From Kocuria sp. p3-SID1428 (GTDB lineage Bacteria > Actinomycetota > Actinomycetes > Actinomycetales > Micrococcaceae), in assembly GCF_025149945.1 (NCBI RefSeq), contig NZ_JALXVH010000006.1, positions 1 to 64,000 on the forward strand: a stretch of DNA of 64,000 nucleotides, read 5' to 3'. The translations under genes and the position numbers were made by a program. Of the stretch, positions 56,292-64,000 are shown piece after piece (position 1 is the first letter of the stretch; the number at the start of each line of letters is the position of its first letter). The notes beneath the pieces were generated by a model, which saw only the letters and a program-made list of their open reading frames with translations, searched no databases and was not told where the DNA came from.

Positions 56292-57146
56292 ATGCCGAGC
56301 AGCGACACCCAGCCTTCAGGCGGCGTCTTCGACGGCCTGGAGATCAGGTGGGATCGCACCTCCGTGTTCCTCCTGGGCGTCGTGACCCTGACCCTGGCTG
56401 TCGTGCTGGGGATTCTCAGCCCCTTCACCGCCGTGGCCTGGCCCTGGCCGGTCTTCCTGCTCCTGCTGGGCGCGGGCAGCATCGCAGCGCTCGTCTACGT
56501 CGCGGATCAGGAGCGCGCCGCCGCGCCTGCCTCCGCAGCGACGGCCCACGGCGGTGACCGCCGGGTCGCCGCCCGGGCCGCGCACGAGACCCCGTCGGAT
56601 CAGGCCGCCGCTGGCGACCTCGCCCTGTTCGACAACGAGCAGCACGTGGCCCGGGAGACCGAGCGCCGCGTGCGTGCGGATCGCCAGGATCTGGATCTTC
56701 CCGAGGACCAGGAGTTCCTGGAGGACCTGCGCTTCGAGGACGAGGAGCAGTCCCGCCAGGCGGCTGTCCGCCCGGCCGCGGCCGCTGCGTACGTCCCGCC
56801 GCGCGCGCCGCAGCAGCGCCCCGCGGACCGTCCGGCGGGCGTGCGCACCGCGGCATCTGACCCGCTCGTGCCCACGCACGAGGAGCTGCGTGCCGTCGCC
56901 CGTCGCGTGGCCGAGGAGTCCTCGCAGGGTCGCGGGCAGACCTGGGAGCCCGTCGCGGTGCCCAAGCCCACCTACACCCGCGTCGCCGTGGCACCGCGTC
57001 CGAGCGTCGAGCCCATGCAGGCCCCGGTCGCACCCAAGTCCTCCGGGCGCCCTCTGCGCGAGGCCGCCCAGGCCCCGCAGCCGCAGACCGAGCGCCCTGC
57101 CGCCTCGATCGATCTCGACGACGTCCTGTCGCGTCGCCGAGCCTGA
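56292..57146 (+). CDS. membrane protein with long disordered cytoplasmic tail, function unknown
   Basis: Not recognised. The product has 284 residues from ATG 56292, with GAGGAG 8 nt upstream; a GTG at 56271 is a weaker alternative. Two adjacent membrane segments (VFLLGVVTLTLAVVLGI and AWPWPVFLLLLGAGSIAALVYV) make a hairpin near residues 25-70. The remaining about 210 residues are low in hydrophobic positions and rich in Ala, Arg, Pro and acidic residues (LDLPEDQEFLEDLRFEDEEQ, VPTHEELRAVARRVAEESSQ), ending IDLDDVLSRRRA. It stands alone between rimJ-like and CYTH-CHAD genes. Confidence 0.65.
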   Translation: MPSSDTQPSGGVFDGLEIRWDRTSVFLLGVVTLTLAVVLGILSPFTAVAWPWPVFLLLLGAGSIAALVYVADQERAAAPASAATAHGGDRRVAARAAHETPSDQAAAGDLALFDNEQHVARETERRVRADRQDLDLPEDQEFLEDLRFEDEEQSRQAAVRPAAAAAYVPPRAPQQRPADRPAGVRTAASDPLVPTHEELRAVARRVAEESSQGRGQTWEPVAVPKPTYTRVAVAPRPSVEPMQAPVAPKSSGRPLREAAQAPQPQTERPAASIDLDDVLSRRRA

Positions 57147-57274
57147 TCGCCGCCCAGCACACCTTCGAGGACGTCATCGGCCGCATCGCCATCGAGCGAG
57201 GCGGCCGCTGACATTGCGTCCTCCCGCCACCGAAGCCTCAGCACCTCCACGACCTCCCGAGAGGAGATCCGGCG

Positions 57275-59020
57275 ATGACCCCCAGCACCCAGCCCGAGAT
57301 CGAGCGCAAGTACGAGGTGCCCGCAGGAGCCGAACCCGTGTGGGCGGACCTGCCGCGCCTGCGCGTCGAGCCGGAGCCGACCGTCCGCTCCCTGGAAGCC
57401 ACGTACTACGACACCGCCGCAGGCAGCCTGGCCGACTTCGGACTGGCCCTGCGCCGTCGTCGCGGCGGCCCGGATGAGGGGTGGCACCTGAAGTTCCGCG
57501 CCGACGGCGTCAAGCACGAGGTCCACGTGCCGCTGCTGCGCACGGCCGACCGGCTGCCGGCGCAGATGCGCCAGCTGATCTCGGGTCTGCTCGAGGCCCA
57601 GCCCCTGGAACCCCTGGCCGTGCTGCGCAACGAGCGCCAGGTGCTGCAGGTCCATGACCCCGACCACGGCCGCGTGGCCGAGATCTGCCTGGATGATGTC
57701 CGCGGCACCGAGTCCGCCACGGGCATCACCCGAGTCTGGCAGGAGCACGAGGTCGAGCTGGTCAACGGCACCGACGCAGACCCGCAGGCCGTCTTCGACG
57801 AGATCGAGACCGTGCTGCTGGCGTCCGGGCTGCGCCCCTCCGCCTCTGCAGCCAAGATCGCGCGCACCCTGGGCGCCGAGGACGATGCCGAGGCCGTCAC
57901 GGTGCTCGGCCCCGACGGCGAGCAGCTGTCGGGGTCAGGGGAGGACGACTCCTCCGACGACCATGGCGGGCAGGCCTCGTCGAAGAGCAAGAAGCAGAAG
58001 AAGGGCAAGAAGGACGGCGGCGGGAAGTCCTCGAAGAACCAGTCCAAGAAGGCCAAGAAGTCCTCGAAGGACAAGGTCAAGAAGGCCGAGAAGGCTGAGC
58101 TCAGCAGGGCCGAGGAGGCTCCGGCTCCCGAGCCCAGCACCGAGCAGATCGTCCAGTCCGCGCTCGTCGAGGCCGTCCGGCAGATCCAGTGGCTGGACTT
58201 CCTGGTGCGCGTCGGCGCCGAGCATGCCGTCCACGGCCTGCGCCGGGCGGCACGCGGCTGCGAGGCCCTGCTCATCGGCCTGGGCCCGGACCTGGCGGAT
58301 CCCCAGGCGGCGGCAGAGGCAGCTCAGATCGTGCGCGAGATGAGTCAGGAGCTCTCGGCGCTGCGCGATGCCGAGGTCGTGGAGCAGCTGCTGCCGCTGC
58401 GCGCACAGGACGCCGGGGCGGCCCTCTCCCGCTCGGCCGCTGCGCACCTGATGACCATGGCCCGCGAAGCCCGCGAGGCCCAGGCCGCGACCGCGCGCCG
58501 TCGTCTGCTCTCGAACGCACACCAGGAGTCGCTGCGAGCCCTGGCCGAGATGCTGGGCCGGGCACGGCTCAGCGACTCCGCCGCCGAGCACACGCCCAAG
58601 AAGCTCGGCTCCCGCATGACCGAGCGCTGGCTGGACTCCGTCAGGGACCTGGGTCCCGTGCCCGCCGCGACCGTGGAGCTCGACGACGTCCTGGTCCACG
58701 TCCACGCCGTGCGCCGCGCCCTGCGCCTGCTCAGCTTCGGAGCGGAGCTGTTCGAGGTCACCTCGCTGCGAGCCCGCAAGTCCCAGGCCTCGATCCTGCC
58801 CATCGCGAAGGGATACCTCGAGACCTGCGGAGACCTCATGGACTGCCGGGTCATGGAGGCGTGGTACGCCTCGGCGGCGCGCTCGCTGGCGCGCAAGGGC
58901 GGCGACCGCTACGGCGTGGGCATCCTGCACGGCCGGGAGCAGGCACTGCTCGAGGCTTCGAGCGAGGACAGCGTCCTGATCCTGGAGGAGCTCTTCGACC
59001 AGCTCGAGGGCCAGGACTGA
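57275..59020 (+). CDS. CYTH-CHAD domain protein with Lys-rich linker
   Basis: A 581-residue protein with two polyphosphate-related domains. The CYTH domain (about 5-205) starts with the ExExK motif EIERKYEVP (Glu8, Glu10, Lys12) and includes YYDTAAGSLADFGLALRRRR and WHLKFR, consistent with triphosphatase chemistry. The CHAD domain (about 295-578) has AVHGLRRAARGCEALL and VLVHVHAVRRALRLLSFGAEL, histidine-containing helices that bind polyphosphate. Between them, about residues 228-285, lies a linker with some 25 lysines (KSKKQKKGKKD and similar). GAGGAG precedes ATG 57275. A strong hairpin follows. Confidence 0.86.
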   Translation: MTPSTQPEIERKYEVPAGAEPVWADLPRLRVEPEPTVRSLEATYYDTAAGSLADFGLALRRRRGGPDEGWHLKFRADGVKHEVHVPLLRTADRLPAQMRQLISGLLEAQPLEPLAVLRNERQVLQVHDPDHGRVAEICLDDVRGTESATGITRVWQEHEVELVNGTDADPQAVFDEIETVLLASGLRPSASAAKIARTLGAEDDAEAVTVLGPDGEQLSGSGEDDSSDDHGGQASSKSKKQKKGKKDGGGKSSKNQSKKAKKSSKDKVKKAEKAELSRAEEAPAPEPSTEQIVQSALVEAVRQIQWLDFLVRVGAEHAVHGLRRAARGCEALLIGLGPDLADPQAAAEAAQIVREMSQELSALRDAEVVEQLLPLRAQDAGAALSRSAAAHLMTMAREAREAQAATARRRLLSNAHQESLRALAEMLGRARLSDSAAEHTPKKLGSRMTERWLDSVRDLGPVPAATVELDDVLVHVHAVRRALRLLSFGAELFEVTSLRARKSQASILPIAKGYLETCGDLMDCRVMEAWYASAARSLARKGGDRYGVGILHGREQALLEASSEDSVLILEELFDQLEGQD

Positions 59021-59033
59021 GCCTCTGCCGATC

Positions 59034-59083
59034 GAGGCCGCACCTGGGCCGTTCGCCCTCGGGGGACGGCCCAGGAAGGCCTC
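59034..59083 (+). terminator. terminator after CYTH-CHAD
   Basis: GAGGCC (59034-59039) and CCTGGGCCGT (59043-59052) pair with 59066-59075 and 59078-59083 around a 13-nt loop. Confidence 0.75.
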
Positions 59084-59095
59084 AGCTGCGACTGC

Positions 59096-59101
59096 TAGCC
59101 T
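59096..59101 (+). promoter_or_regulatory. candidate -10 box of the BI-1 gene
   Basis: TAGCCT; initiation near 59108 would give a leader of about 65 nt with an AAAGGA ribosome site. Confidence 0.35.
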
Positions 59102-59172
59102 GGGCGCAGCTGTTCCACGACCGCCCTCGACTGCCCCACAGGACAGATGCGGGCACAGGAAAGGACGATTGC

Positions 59173-60009
59173 ATGAGCAATCCCATGCTCCGTGACTTCG
59201 GCGCCCAGAAGGGCGCCCGGCCCCAGCAGGGCCAGTACGAGCAGAACGGCCGCATCTACGACTACGCCGGAGGCGCCGGTCAGACGGCCACTGCGGACAA
59301 GCTTCAGGGCATGTACGACCAGCCCACCGCCGGCCCCGCGCAGACCGGTCGCATGACCATGACCGATGTCGTCATGCGCACCTCCATGACCCTGGGGGCA
59401 GTGATCGTCATGGCGGTCGTGGGCTGGTACGTGCCGGCACTGGCCGTCCCGGGTGCGATCATCGGCCTGGTGCTCGGTCTGGTCAACGCCTTCAAGCGCG
59501 AGCCCTCGCCCGTGCTGATCATGGCCTACGCCGCCGCGGAGGGCGCGTTCCTGGGCGGACTGTCCATGATGATGGAGGCCAGCGCCTACCAGGGCATCGT
59601 GGTCCAGGCCGTCATCGGCACTCTGGGGGTGGCCGCGGTCGTGCTGGTGCTCAACCAGATGGGCATCCTGCGCTCCAGCCCCGTCCTGACCAAGATCGTG
59701 CTGGTCGCCATGCTCGGCTACCTGGTGTTCGGCCTGGTCAACCTGGGGCTGTCGGTCTTCGCCGACTTCAACATGCGCTCGGACGTCAACATCCCGGGCA
59801 CCGACCTTCCGCTGGGTCTGCTCATCGGCGGGATCGCCATCCTGCTGGCGTCGTACTCGCTGGTGCTCGACTACGAGAACATCCGCAACGGCATCGGCCG
59901 AGTGCCGGCCAAGTACGCCTGGTCCGCGGCCTTCGGCCTGACCGTCACCCTGATCTGGCTCTATGTCGAGATCCTGCGCATCCTGGCGCTGTTCAACAGC
60001 AACGACTGA
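59173..60009 (+). CDS. Bax inhibitor-1 / YccA family membrane protein
   Basis: A 278-residue TMBIM-fold membrane protein; bacterial members such as YetJ leak calcium or protons in a pH-dependent way, but the role in actinobacteria is not known. After a soluble Gln/Gly-rich N-terminus of about 60 residues come seven segments, including MTLGAVIVMAVVGWYVPALAV, GAIIGLVLGLVNAF, LVFGLVNLGLSVFADF and LLIGGIAILLASYSLVLDYENI. The C-terminal helix LIWLYVEILRILALF is the BI-1 signature. ATG 59173 follows AAAGGA. It converges with the nitroreductase-like gene across a shared hairpin. Confidence 0.88.
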   Translation: MSNPMLRDFGAQKGARPQQGQYEQNGRIYDYAGGAGQTATADKLQGMYDQPTAGPAQTGRMTMTDVVMRTSMTLGAVIVMAVVGWYVPALAVPGAIIGLVLGLVNAFKREPSPVLIMAYAAAEGAFLGGLSMMMEASAYQGIVVQAVIGTLGVAAVVLVLNQMGILRSSPVLTKIVLVAMLGYLVFGLVNLGLSVFADFNMRSDVNIPGTDLPLGLLIGGIAILLASYSLVLDYENIRNGIGRVPAKYAWSAAFGLTVTLIWLYVEILRILALFNSND

Positions 60010-60045
60010 GTCCGCGCGGGCAGCAGCGCTGCCGCACAGACCATG

Positions 60046-60083
60046 ACCCGGCCCCGTCGCGATCCTTCGCGGCGGGGCCGGGT
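60046..60083. terminator. terminator after the BI-1 gene (convergent)
   Basis: A perfect 11-bp stem (60046-60056 with 60073-60083) with an imperfect inner hairpin, followed by ATTT. Confidence 0.8.
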
Positions 60084-60100
60084 ATTTGCGGTCTCCATGC

Positions 60101-60703
60101 TCAGTCGAGGAACTCGAGCGGGACCCGCGGCCTGCGTGTCGCATTGGCCAGGCGGGTCTCCTCGACGGGGACGCGCCCGATGAACAGCCAGCCCAGGATC
60201 TCCTCGCGCTCCGAGAGGCCGTAGTAGTCGTGCAGGACCTCCTGATCGGGCGATTCGCGCGGCGCCCACTGCACGCCCCAGCCGGCGCCGCACAGCGCCG
60301 CCTCCAGCACGGTGTGCGCGGCGTGCGCCTCGAGGCGCTGGCGCTTGCGGGACAGCTGTGCGGCGTCGTCGGGACGGAAGACCAGGGCCAGGGCCATGCC
60401 CCCGCGCATGGCGAAGGCGAGCGAGCCGCGGAAGGCCGCCAGGCGTCGCAGCTGCTTGCCCTTCAGCGGGGCGCTTCCGTCGCCGATGTCCGGAAGGGAG
60501 CGCAGCCCGGACAGCGCAGCGGCCAGCTGCGGGGCCTGCGCACGGGTGGTGGCGATCAGGCGCCAGCCAGAGGGGTCCTCGGGCGCGGGCCGACCCGCAG
60601 CAGCCCGGACGATCTGCTCCAGCTCGGCGCGCGCGGGAGCCTCGGGGAGCAGTGTGGCGGCGCGTCGACGCTGGGACAGGATTCTCAGGAACGGAGCGGC
60701 CAT
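60101..60703 (-). CDS. nitroreductase-like protein
   Basis: A 200-residue protein of the FMN-dependent nitroreductase superfamily, weakly matching. QRRRAATLLPEAPARAELEQIVRAAAGRPAP corresponds to the R-S/T-x-R FMN phosphate region of the family, and WRLIATT to the following strand. HAAHTVLEAALCGAGWGVQW is the usual helix, with LGWLFIGRVP near the end. Several FMN contacts are less conserved than in classic enzymes, so substrate and even cofactor are uncertain. A GATGAT box 6 nt before ATG 60703 suggests leaderless transcription. Divergent from the AI-2E family gene. Confidence 0.72.
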   Translation of the reverse strand: MAAPFLRILSQRRRAATLLPEAPARAELEQIVRAAAGRPAPEDPSGWRLIATTRAQAPQLAAALSGLRSLPDIGDGSAPLKGKQLRRLAAFRGSLAFAMRGGMALALVFRPDDAAQLSRKRQRLEAHAAHTVLEAALCGAGWGVQWAPRESPDQEVLHDYYGLSEREEILGWLFIGRVPVEETRLANATRRPRVPLEFLD

Positions 60704-60709
60704 GGGGTC

Positions 60710-60715
60710 ATCATC
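60710..60715 (-). promoter_or_regulatory. -10 box of the nitroreductase-like gene (leaderless)
   Basis: GATGAT on the minus strand, 6 nt before ATG 60703; it departs from TANNNT at the first base. Confidence 0.35.
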
Positions 60716-60812
60716 CCACCTTCGGGTCGTGCGCCCCAGTGGATCGCAGAATCCGGGGCGAACACAGCGAAGGCCACTGCCTGTTCTGACGCAGGAGCTG
60801 CCCGAGTGGTGT

Positions 60813-60818
60813 CATGAT
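60813..60818 (+). promoter_or_regulatory. -10 box of the AI-2E family gene (leaderless)
   Basis: CATGAT ends 7 nt before ATG 60826, the same arrangement as at the 5-formyl-THF cyclo-ligase gene. Confidence 0.4.
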
Positions 60819-60825
60819 GAAGCCC

Positions 60826-62430
60826 ATGACATCAACCACCGGATCCTCGCCCGAACGTCGGCGCGGGGCAGAAGTCCAGATGCCCGCAGTCGGCGTGAGC
60901 GACGGCCAGAGCGTTCCCGCCGGCGTGCGCGTGGCCGCGGCCTGGTCCTGGCGCATCATCGCCGTCATCGCTGGCATCTACGTGCTGGGACGCCTGCTCG
61001 GGGCCGTGACGACCGTGCTGATCCCGGTGCTGCTCGCAGCACTCGTGGCGAGCCTGATCTCTCCCGTCACCCAGGCCCTGCGGCGACTGCGCTTTCCTGC
61101 CATCCTGGCCTCGCTGAGCTCGATCCTGGCCCTGTTCCTGGTCGTGTTCGGTCTGCTGGGTCTGGCCGGGCAGCAGATGATCTCCGGCTTCAGCCAGCTC
61201 AGCGACTCGGCCATGGCCGGAGTGAACGCGCTGATCGGCCTGATCGAGGACCTGCCCTTCGACTTCTCCACGGATCGGCTCAACGAGCTGGTGGATCAGG
61301 GCGTGAGCTGGCTGCAGTCCAACTCGGGCGAGATCGCCTCGGGTGCCATGTCCTTCGGCGCCACGGCCGGCAACTTCCTCACCGGCTTCTTCATCATGGT
61401 CTTCACCCTGATCTTCTTCTTGGCCGACGGGGAGCGGATCTGGCTGTTCATCGTGAAGCTGTTCCCCCGGCCGGCGCAGGCGGCAGTCAACGGATCGGGC
61501 CGCAAGGCCTGGATCTCGCTGGGCCAGTACGTGCGCGTGCAGGGCTTCGTGGCGTTCATCGACGCCGTGGGCATCGGCCTGGGCGCGTTCGTCCTGGGCG
61601 TGCCCCTGGCGGTGCCGCTGGCGATCCTGGTGTTCATCGGATCGTGGATCCCGCTCGTGGGTGCTGTGGTCACCGGCGCGATCGGCGTGCTCGTCGCGCT
61701 GGTCGCCAACGGCCCCATGGCCGCACTGGGCATGCTGGCCGTCGTCATCATCGTGCAGCAGCTCGAGGGCAACGTCCTCCAGCCGCTGATCATGGGCCAG
61801 GCGGTCTCCCTGCACCCGCTGGCGGTGTTCCTGGCCGTGGCCGCGGGCTCCGTCGTCGCGGGCATCCTGGGCGCGCTGTTCGCGGTGCCGCTGCTGGCCA
61901 TGGTCAACTCCGTGGTCCGCTATCTTTCCAGCAGGGCGTGGGAGCACGATCCGGACATCGCCTGGCAGCCCTATCTGTACCCGTGGGAGATACGACGCAA
62001 GGCCAAGGCCAAGGAGCTCACGCGCGAGGAGGTGCTCCAGCAGTTCCGCCGCTTCAGCCGCACTCGCCGCAACGAGGAGGCGAAGTCTCGGAACAAGGAG
62101 GCCGAGAAGGACGTCACCCAGCGCGAGCGCGATCGTGCCCTCGAGGCGGCCGAGCGAGTCTCCGAGGCCGAGCGCCGTCGCCATGCCCGCCAGAAGGAGC
62201 ACCACGACGTCTCCAAGGACGCCGAGACCCCGCAGGCCAAATCCACTCAGGAACCCGGCGAGCTCGAGCAGACGCAGGCGGCTCGCATGCCCCAGGGACT
62301 GGGAGAGGACGTCGGTGCGGGGTCGCCGGGGGACCGGGTGATCGCGGGAGCGGATGACGAGGATCCGACCCCGCCCGAGCAGGACGGCACCGAGGGCGCG
62401 GACGGCCCCGGGGACTCCCGCCGGGGCTGA
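60826..62430 (+). CDS. AI-2E family transporter
   Basis: Membrane permease of the AI-2 exporter superfamily (PerM/TqsA-like); members move very different solutes, including Na+/H+ exchange, so the substrate is unknown. The product has 534 residues from ATG 60826, favoured over ATG 60814 because the latter overlaps the -10 box. The core (about 45-380) has eight segments, including IIAVIAGIYVLGRLLGAVTTVLIPVLLAALVA and LTGFFIMVFTLIFFLADG. VPLAVPLAILVFIGSWIPLVGAVV and QQLEGNVLQPLIMGQAVSLHPLAV are family signatures. A very charged tail of about 150 residues follows, first helical and Arg/Glu-rich, then acidic and Pro/Gly-rich. Confidence 0.88.
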   Translation: MTSTTGSSPERRRGAEVQMPAVGVSDGQSVPAGVRVAAAWSWRIIAVIAGIYVLGRLLGAVTTVLIPVLLAALVASLISPVTQALRRLRFPAILASLSSILALFLVVFGLLGLAGQQMISGFSQLSDSAMAGVNALIGLIEDLPFDFSTDRLNELVDQGVSWLQSNSGEIASGAMSFGATAGNFLTGFFIMVFTLIFFLADGERIWLFIVKLFPRPAQAAVNGSGRKAWISLGQYVRVQGFVAFIDAVGIGLGAFVLGVPLAVPLAILVFIGSWIPLVGAVVTGAIGVLVALVANGPMAALGMLAVVIIVQQLEGNVLQPLIMGQAVSLHPLAVFLAVAAGSVVAGILGALFAVPLLAMVNSVVRYLSSRAWEHDPDIAWQPYLYPWEIRRKAKAKELTREEVLQQFRRFSRTRRNEEAKSRNKEAEKDVTQRERDRALEAAERVSEAERRRHARQKEHHDVSKDAETPQAKSTQEPGELEQTQAARMPQGLGEDVGAGSPGDRVIAGADDEDPTPPEQDGTEGADGPGDSRRG

Positions 62431-62490
62431 CCGGGGGCGCCGTCGGAACTTGGCCGCGACCGCGTCGGCCGGACTCGCCCCTCGGGGCCT

Positions 62491-62538
62491 GCGAAAGGCC
62501 GCTCCTTCACCGCATGCGGTGTCGGAGCGGCCTTTCGC
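62491..62538 (+). terminator. terminator after the AI-2E family gene
   Basis: A perfect 15-bp stem (62491-62505 with 62524-62538); the loop holds CCGCATGCGG, itself a palindrome. Confidence 0.85.
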
Positions 62539-62545
62539 CTCGTCC

Positions 62546-62551
62546 TAGGAT
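62546..62551 (+). promoter_or_regulatory. -10 box of ilvA
   Basis: TAGGAT; initiation near 62558 would leave a leader of about 63 nt ending in AGGAGG before the ilvA start. Confidence 0.45.
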
Positions 62552-62620
62552 GGATGGCGGCCCGCACCGGCGCCGAGCACGTCCATTGGATGTCGCAGCA
62601 CCCACGTTCAGGAGGACCCC

Positions 62621-63868
62621 ATGTCGCTGTCCGAGCTTCCCGTCCGGCTCGAGGACATCGAGCGCGCCGCGCGGATGCTCGACGGGATCATCGAGCGGAC
62701 CCCTGTGGCGCACTCCCGGGCGCTGTCGCGGGAGCTGGGTTCCGAGGTGTGGCTCAAGGCCGAGAACCTGCAGAGGGCGGGATCCTTCAAGGCCCGCGGG
62801 GCCTACGTGCGGATGGCGGGGCTGTCCGATCAGGAGAAGGCCCGCGGCGTCATCGCCGCCTCGGCGGGCAACCATGCTCAGGGCGTGGCGCTGGCGGCCA
62901 GCCAGCTCGGGATCCGCGCGCGGATCTACATGCCGCGCGTGGCTGCGCTGCCCAAGATCGCCGCGACCCAGGACCATGGCGCGGAGGTGGTGCTCTTCGG
63001 CTCGAGGGTCGATGAGGCGCTGGCCGAGGCCAAGCGAGTGGCCGAGGAATCCGGCATGGTCTTCATCCACCCGTTCGACAACGCGGAGATCGTGGCCGGT
63101 CAGGGCACCCTGGGCCTCGAGATCCTCGAGCAGGTCCCGGAGGTAGACACGGTGCTCACGGGGGTGGGCGGCGGAGGGCTGCTCGCCGGTCTGGCCGTGG
63201 CCCTGAAGGCCAAGGCCGCCCGGGGCGGGCGCCCGGTGCGTCTGATCGGCGTGCAGGCCGAGAACGCGGCCGCCTATCCGCCGTCGCTGGCCGGGGATGC
63301 GATCGTCTCCCTGGACCGGGTCTCCACCATCGCCGACGGCATCGCCGTGGGCCAGCCCGGAGAGCTCCCCTTCGAGATCATCCGCGACCTCGTCGAGGAC
63401 ATCGTGACGGTCTCGGAGGACCGCCTGGCCGAGGCACTGATCTTCCTGCTCGAGCGCAACAAGCTCGTGGTCGAGCCTGCCGGTGTGGTGGGCGTGGCAG
63501 CCCTGCTCGACGGGAGCCTCCAGGAGGTCCATGGCGACCTGGGAACCACGGTCGTGGTGCTCTCAGGGGGCAACATCGACCCCATGCTCATGCTCAAGGT
63601 CATCCAGCGCGGTCTGGCCGCAGCCGGGCGCTATCAGACCCTGAAGATGATGCTCGTGGATCGCCCCGGCGAGCTGACCCGCATCTCCGGGATCATCTCG
63701 GGGCTGGATGCCAACGTGACCGGTGTGGATCACACCCGCATCGGCGGCTCGCTGTCCATGGGCGATGTCTCCATCACGATCGATATGGAGACCAAGGGCC
63801 ACGAGCACTCGCGCGCCGTGATCGAGGCTCTTGAGGCGGAGGGCTACGAACCCGTCGTCGTGCACTGA
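62621..63868 (+). CDS. ilvA: threonine ammonia-lyase (IlvA)
   Basis: PLP enzyme converting L-threonine to 2-oxobutanoate, the entry to isoleucine synthesis. The product has 415 residues. The PLP lysine is in RAGSFKARGAYVRM (about residue 57); SAGNHAQGVALAA, LTGVGGGGLLAGLA and the C-terminal serine-glycine phosphate region follow. Residues about 340-415 form a single ACT-like domain (LVDRPGELTRISGIISGLDA), the shorter form rather than the two-lobed E. coli IlvA. AGGAGG lies 6 nt upstream. Feedback by isoleucine is plausible but, for the single-ACT form, unproven. A 17-bp hairpin follows. Confidence 0.94.
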   Translation: MSLSELPVRLEDIERAARMLDGIIERTPVAHSRALSRELGSEVWLKAENLQRAGSFKARGAYVRMAGLSDQEKARGVIAASAGNHAQGVALAASQLGIRARIYMPRVAALPKIAATQDHGAEVVLFGSRVDEALAEAKRVAEESGMVFIHPFDNAEIVAGQGTLGLEILEQVPEVDTVLTGVGGGGLLAGLAVALKAKAARGGRPVRLIGVQAENAAAYPPSLAGDAIVSLDRVSTIADGIAVGQPGELPFEIIRDLVEDIVTVSEDRLAEALIFLLERNKLVVEPAGVVGVAALLDGSLQEVHGDLGTTVVVLSGGNIDPMLMLKVIQRGLAAAGRYQTLKMMLVDRPGELTRISGIISGLDANVTGVDHTRIGGSLSMGDVSITIDMETKGHEHSRAVIEALEAEGYEPVVVH

Positions 63869-63911
63869 GCCGAGCGGTCCCCCGGCTCGCCCCCGGGGCC
63901 GTTCGGCACGA

Positions 63912-63949
63912 CGAAGGCGCCGTCTCCCGAGCGGGAGACGGCGCCTTCG
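63912..63949. terminator. bidirectional terminator between ilvA and greA
   Basis: A perfect 17-bp stem with a GAGC loop; the strongest hairpin in the window. It serves two converging genes. Confidence 0.9.
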
Positions 63950-63961
63950 GCGCGGGTGGAA

Positions 63962-64000
63962 TCAGCCGCGGAAGGGCTTGGCCTCGAGGATCTCGACCTC
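63962..64000 (-). CDS. greA: probable transcription elongation factor GreA, C-terminal end only
   Basis: Only the last 12 codons and the stop are in the window. They read EVEILEAKPFRG, which fits the end of actinobacterial GreA (a strand followed by AKPF). The gene continues past the right edge. The assignment rests on a very short match and on the common neighbourhood of ilvA and greA in actinobacteria. Confidence 0.5.
   Translation of the reverse strand, partial: EVEILEAKPFRG

Noticed and set aside
62554-62620. Leader-peptide attenuator before ilvA
   Set aside because: A start codon near 62554 opens a frame, but it has no run of Ile, Val, Leu or Thr codons, does not stop before ilvA, and is not followed by alternative terminator stems.

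Overview
The window is a chromosomal segment of a very GC-rich actinobacterium, most likely order Micrococcales (Micrococcaceae-like). This rests on about 70% GC with strong G/C at third codon positions, a mycothiol glycosyltransferase (MshA), a GroEL with a histidine-rich tail in the groESL operon, the GuaB/GuaB3 pair beside guaA, a DUF3817 protein, an RPPHWG-tailed small protein and DtxR/IdeR-type iron boxes. The genus is not determined. I see no tRNA or rRNA gene, CRISPR array or insertion sequence. Coding density is high and no gap between genes exceeds about 300 bases.

Layout. 1-4.6 kb: truA, rplM, rpsI, glmM, then mscL. 4.6-8.6 kb: a VanY-type lipoprotein, coaA, acpS and the NAD(P)HX repair enzyme. 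8.6-15.5 kb: glgX, treY and treZ, which convert glycogen or maltodextrin to trehalose. 15.6-22.1 kb: an aldo/keto reductase, an MshA-phosphatase fusion, alr, tsaE and a decayed M20 amidohydrolase. 22.4-27.3 kb: a PhoD phosphatase overlapping a secondary carbohydrate-binding-like gene, then tsaB-rimI-tsaD (tRNA t6A synthesis and N-acetylation). 27.3-32.7 kb: a YbdK-type ligase, a NagZ-like lipoprotein, a low-GC orphan HsdR_N-type nuclease and a THUMP-like methyltransferase. 32.7-36.7 kb: a four-gene siderophore ABC uptake operon behind two DtxR/IdeR boxes. 36.8-39.1 kb: groES-groEL behind a CIRCE operator. 39.3-47.6 kb: an OafA-type acyltransferase, guaB, guaB3, SURF1, DUF3817 and guaA. 47.7-53.6 kb: a 1395-residue DUF4011/SF1-helicase/nuclease-like protein that has lost its catalytic residues, a coupled small protein, a SAF-domain protein and an FmdB zinc ribbon. 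53.7-64 kb: 5-formyl-THF cyclo-ligase, galU, a RimJ-like acetyltransferase, a membrane protein, CYTH-CHAD, a BI-1 family protein, a nitroreductase-like protein, an AI-2E family transporter, ilvA and the 3' tip of a probable greA.

Expression. At least fifteen genes carry a TANNNT-like -10 box ending 6-7 nt before the start codon and have no Shine-Dalgarno sequence, which indicates leaderless transcription; this let me correct several start codons. Strong GC-rich hairpins close most transcription units.

The most interesting items are the in-frame MshA-phosphatase fusion (a candidate for the unidentified MshA2 step of mycothiol synthesis), the catalytically degenerate helicase-nuclease and its coupled small partner, the low-GC orphan nuclease, and the Lys-rich linker joining CYTH and CHAD domains.
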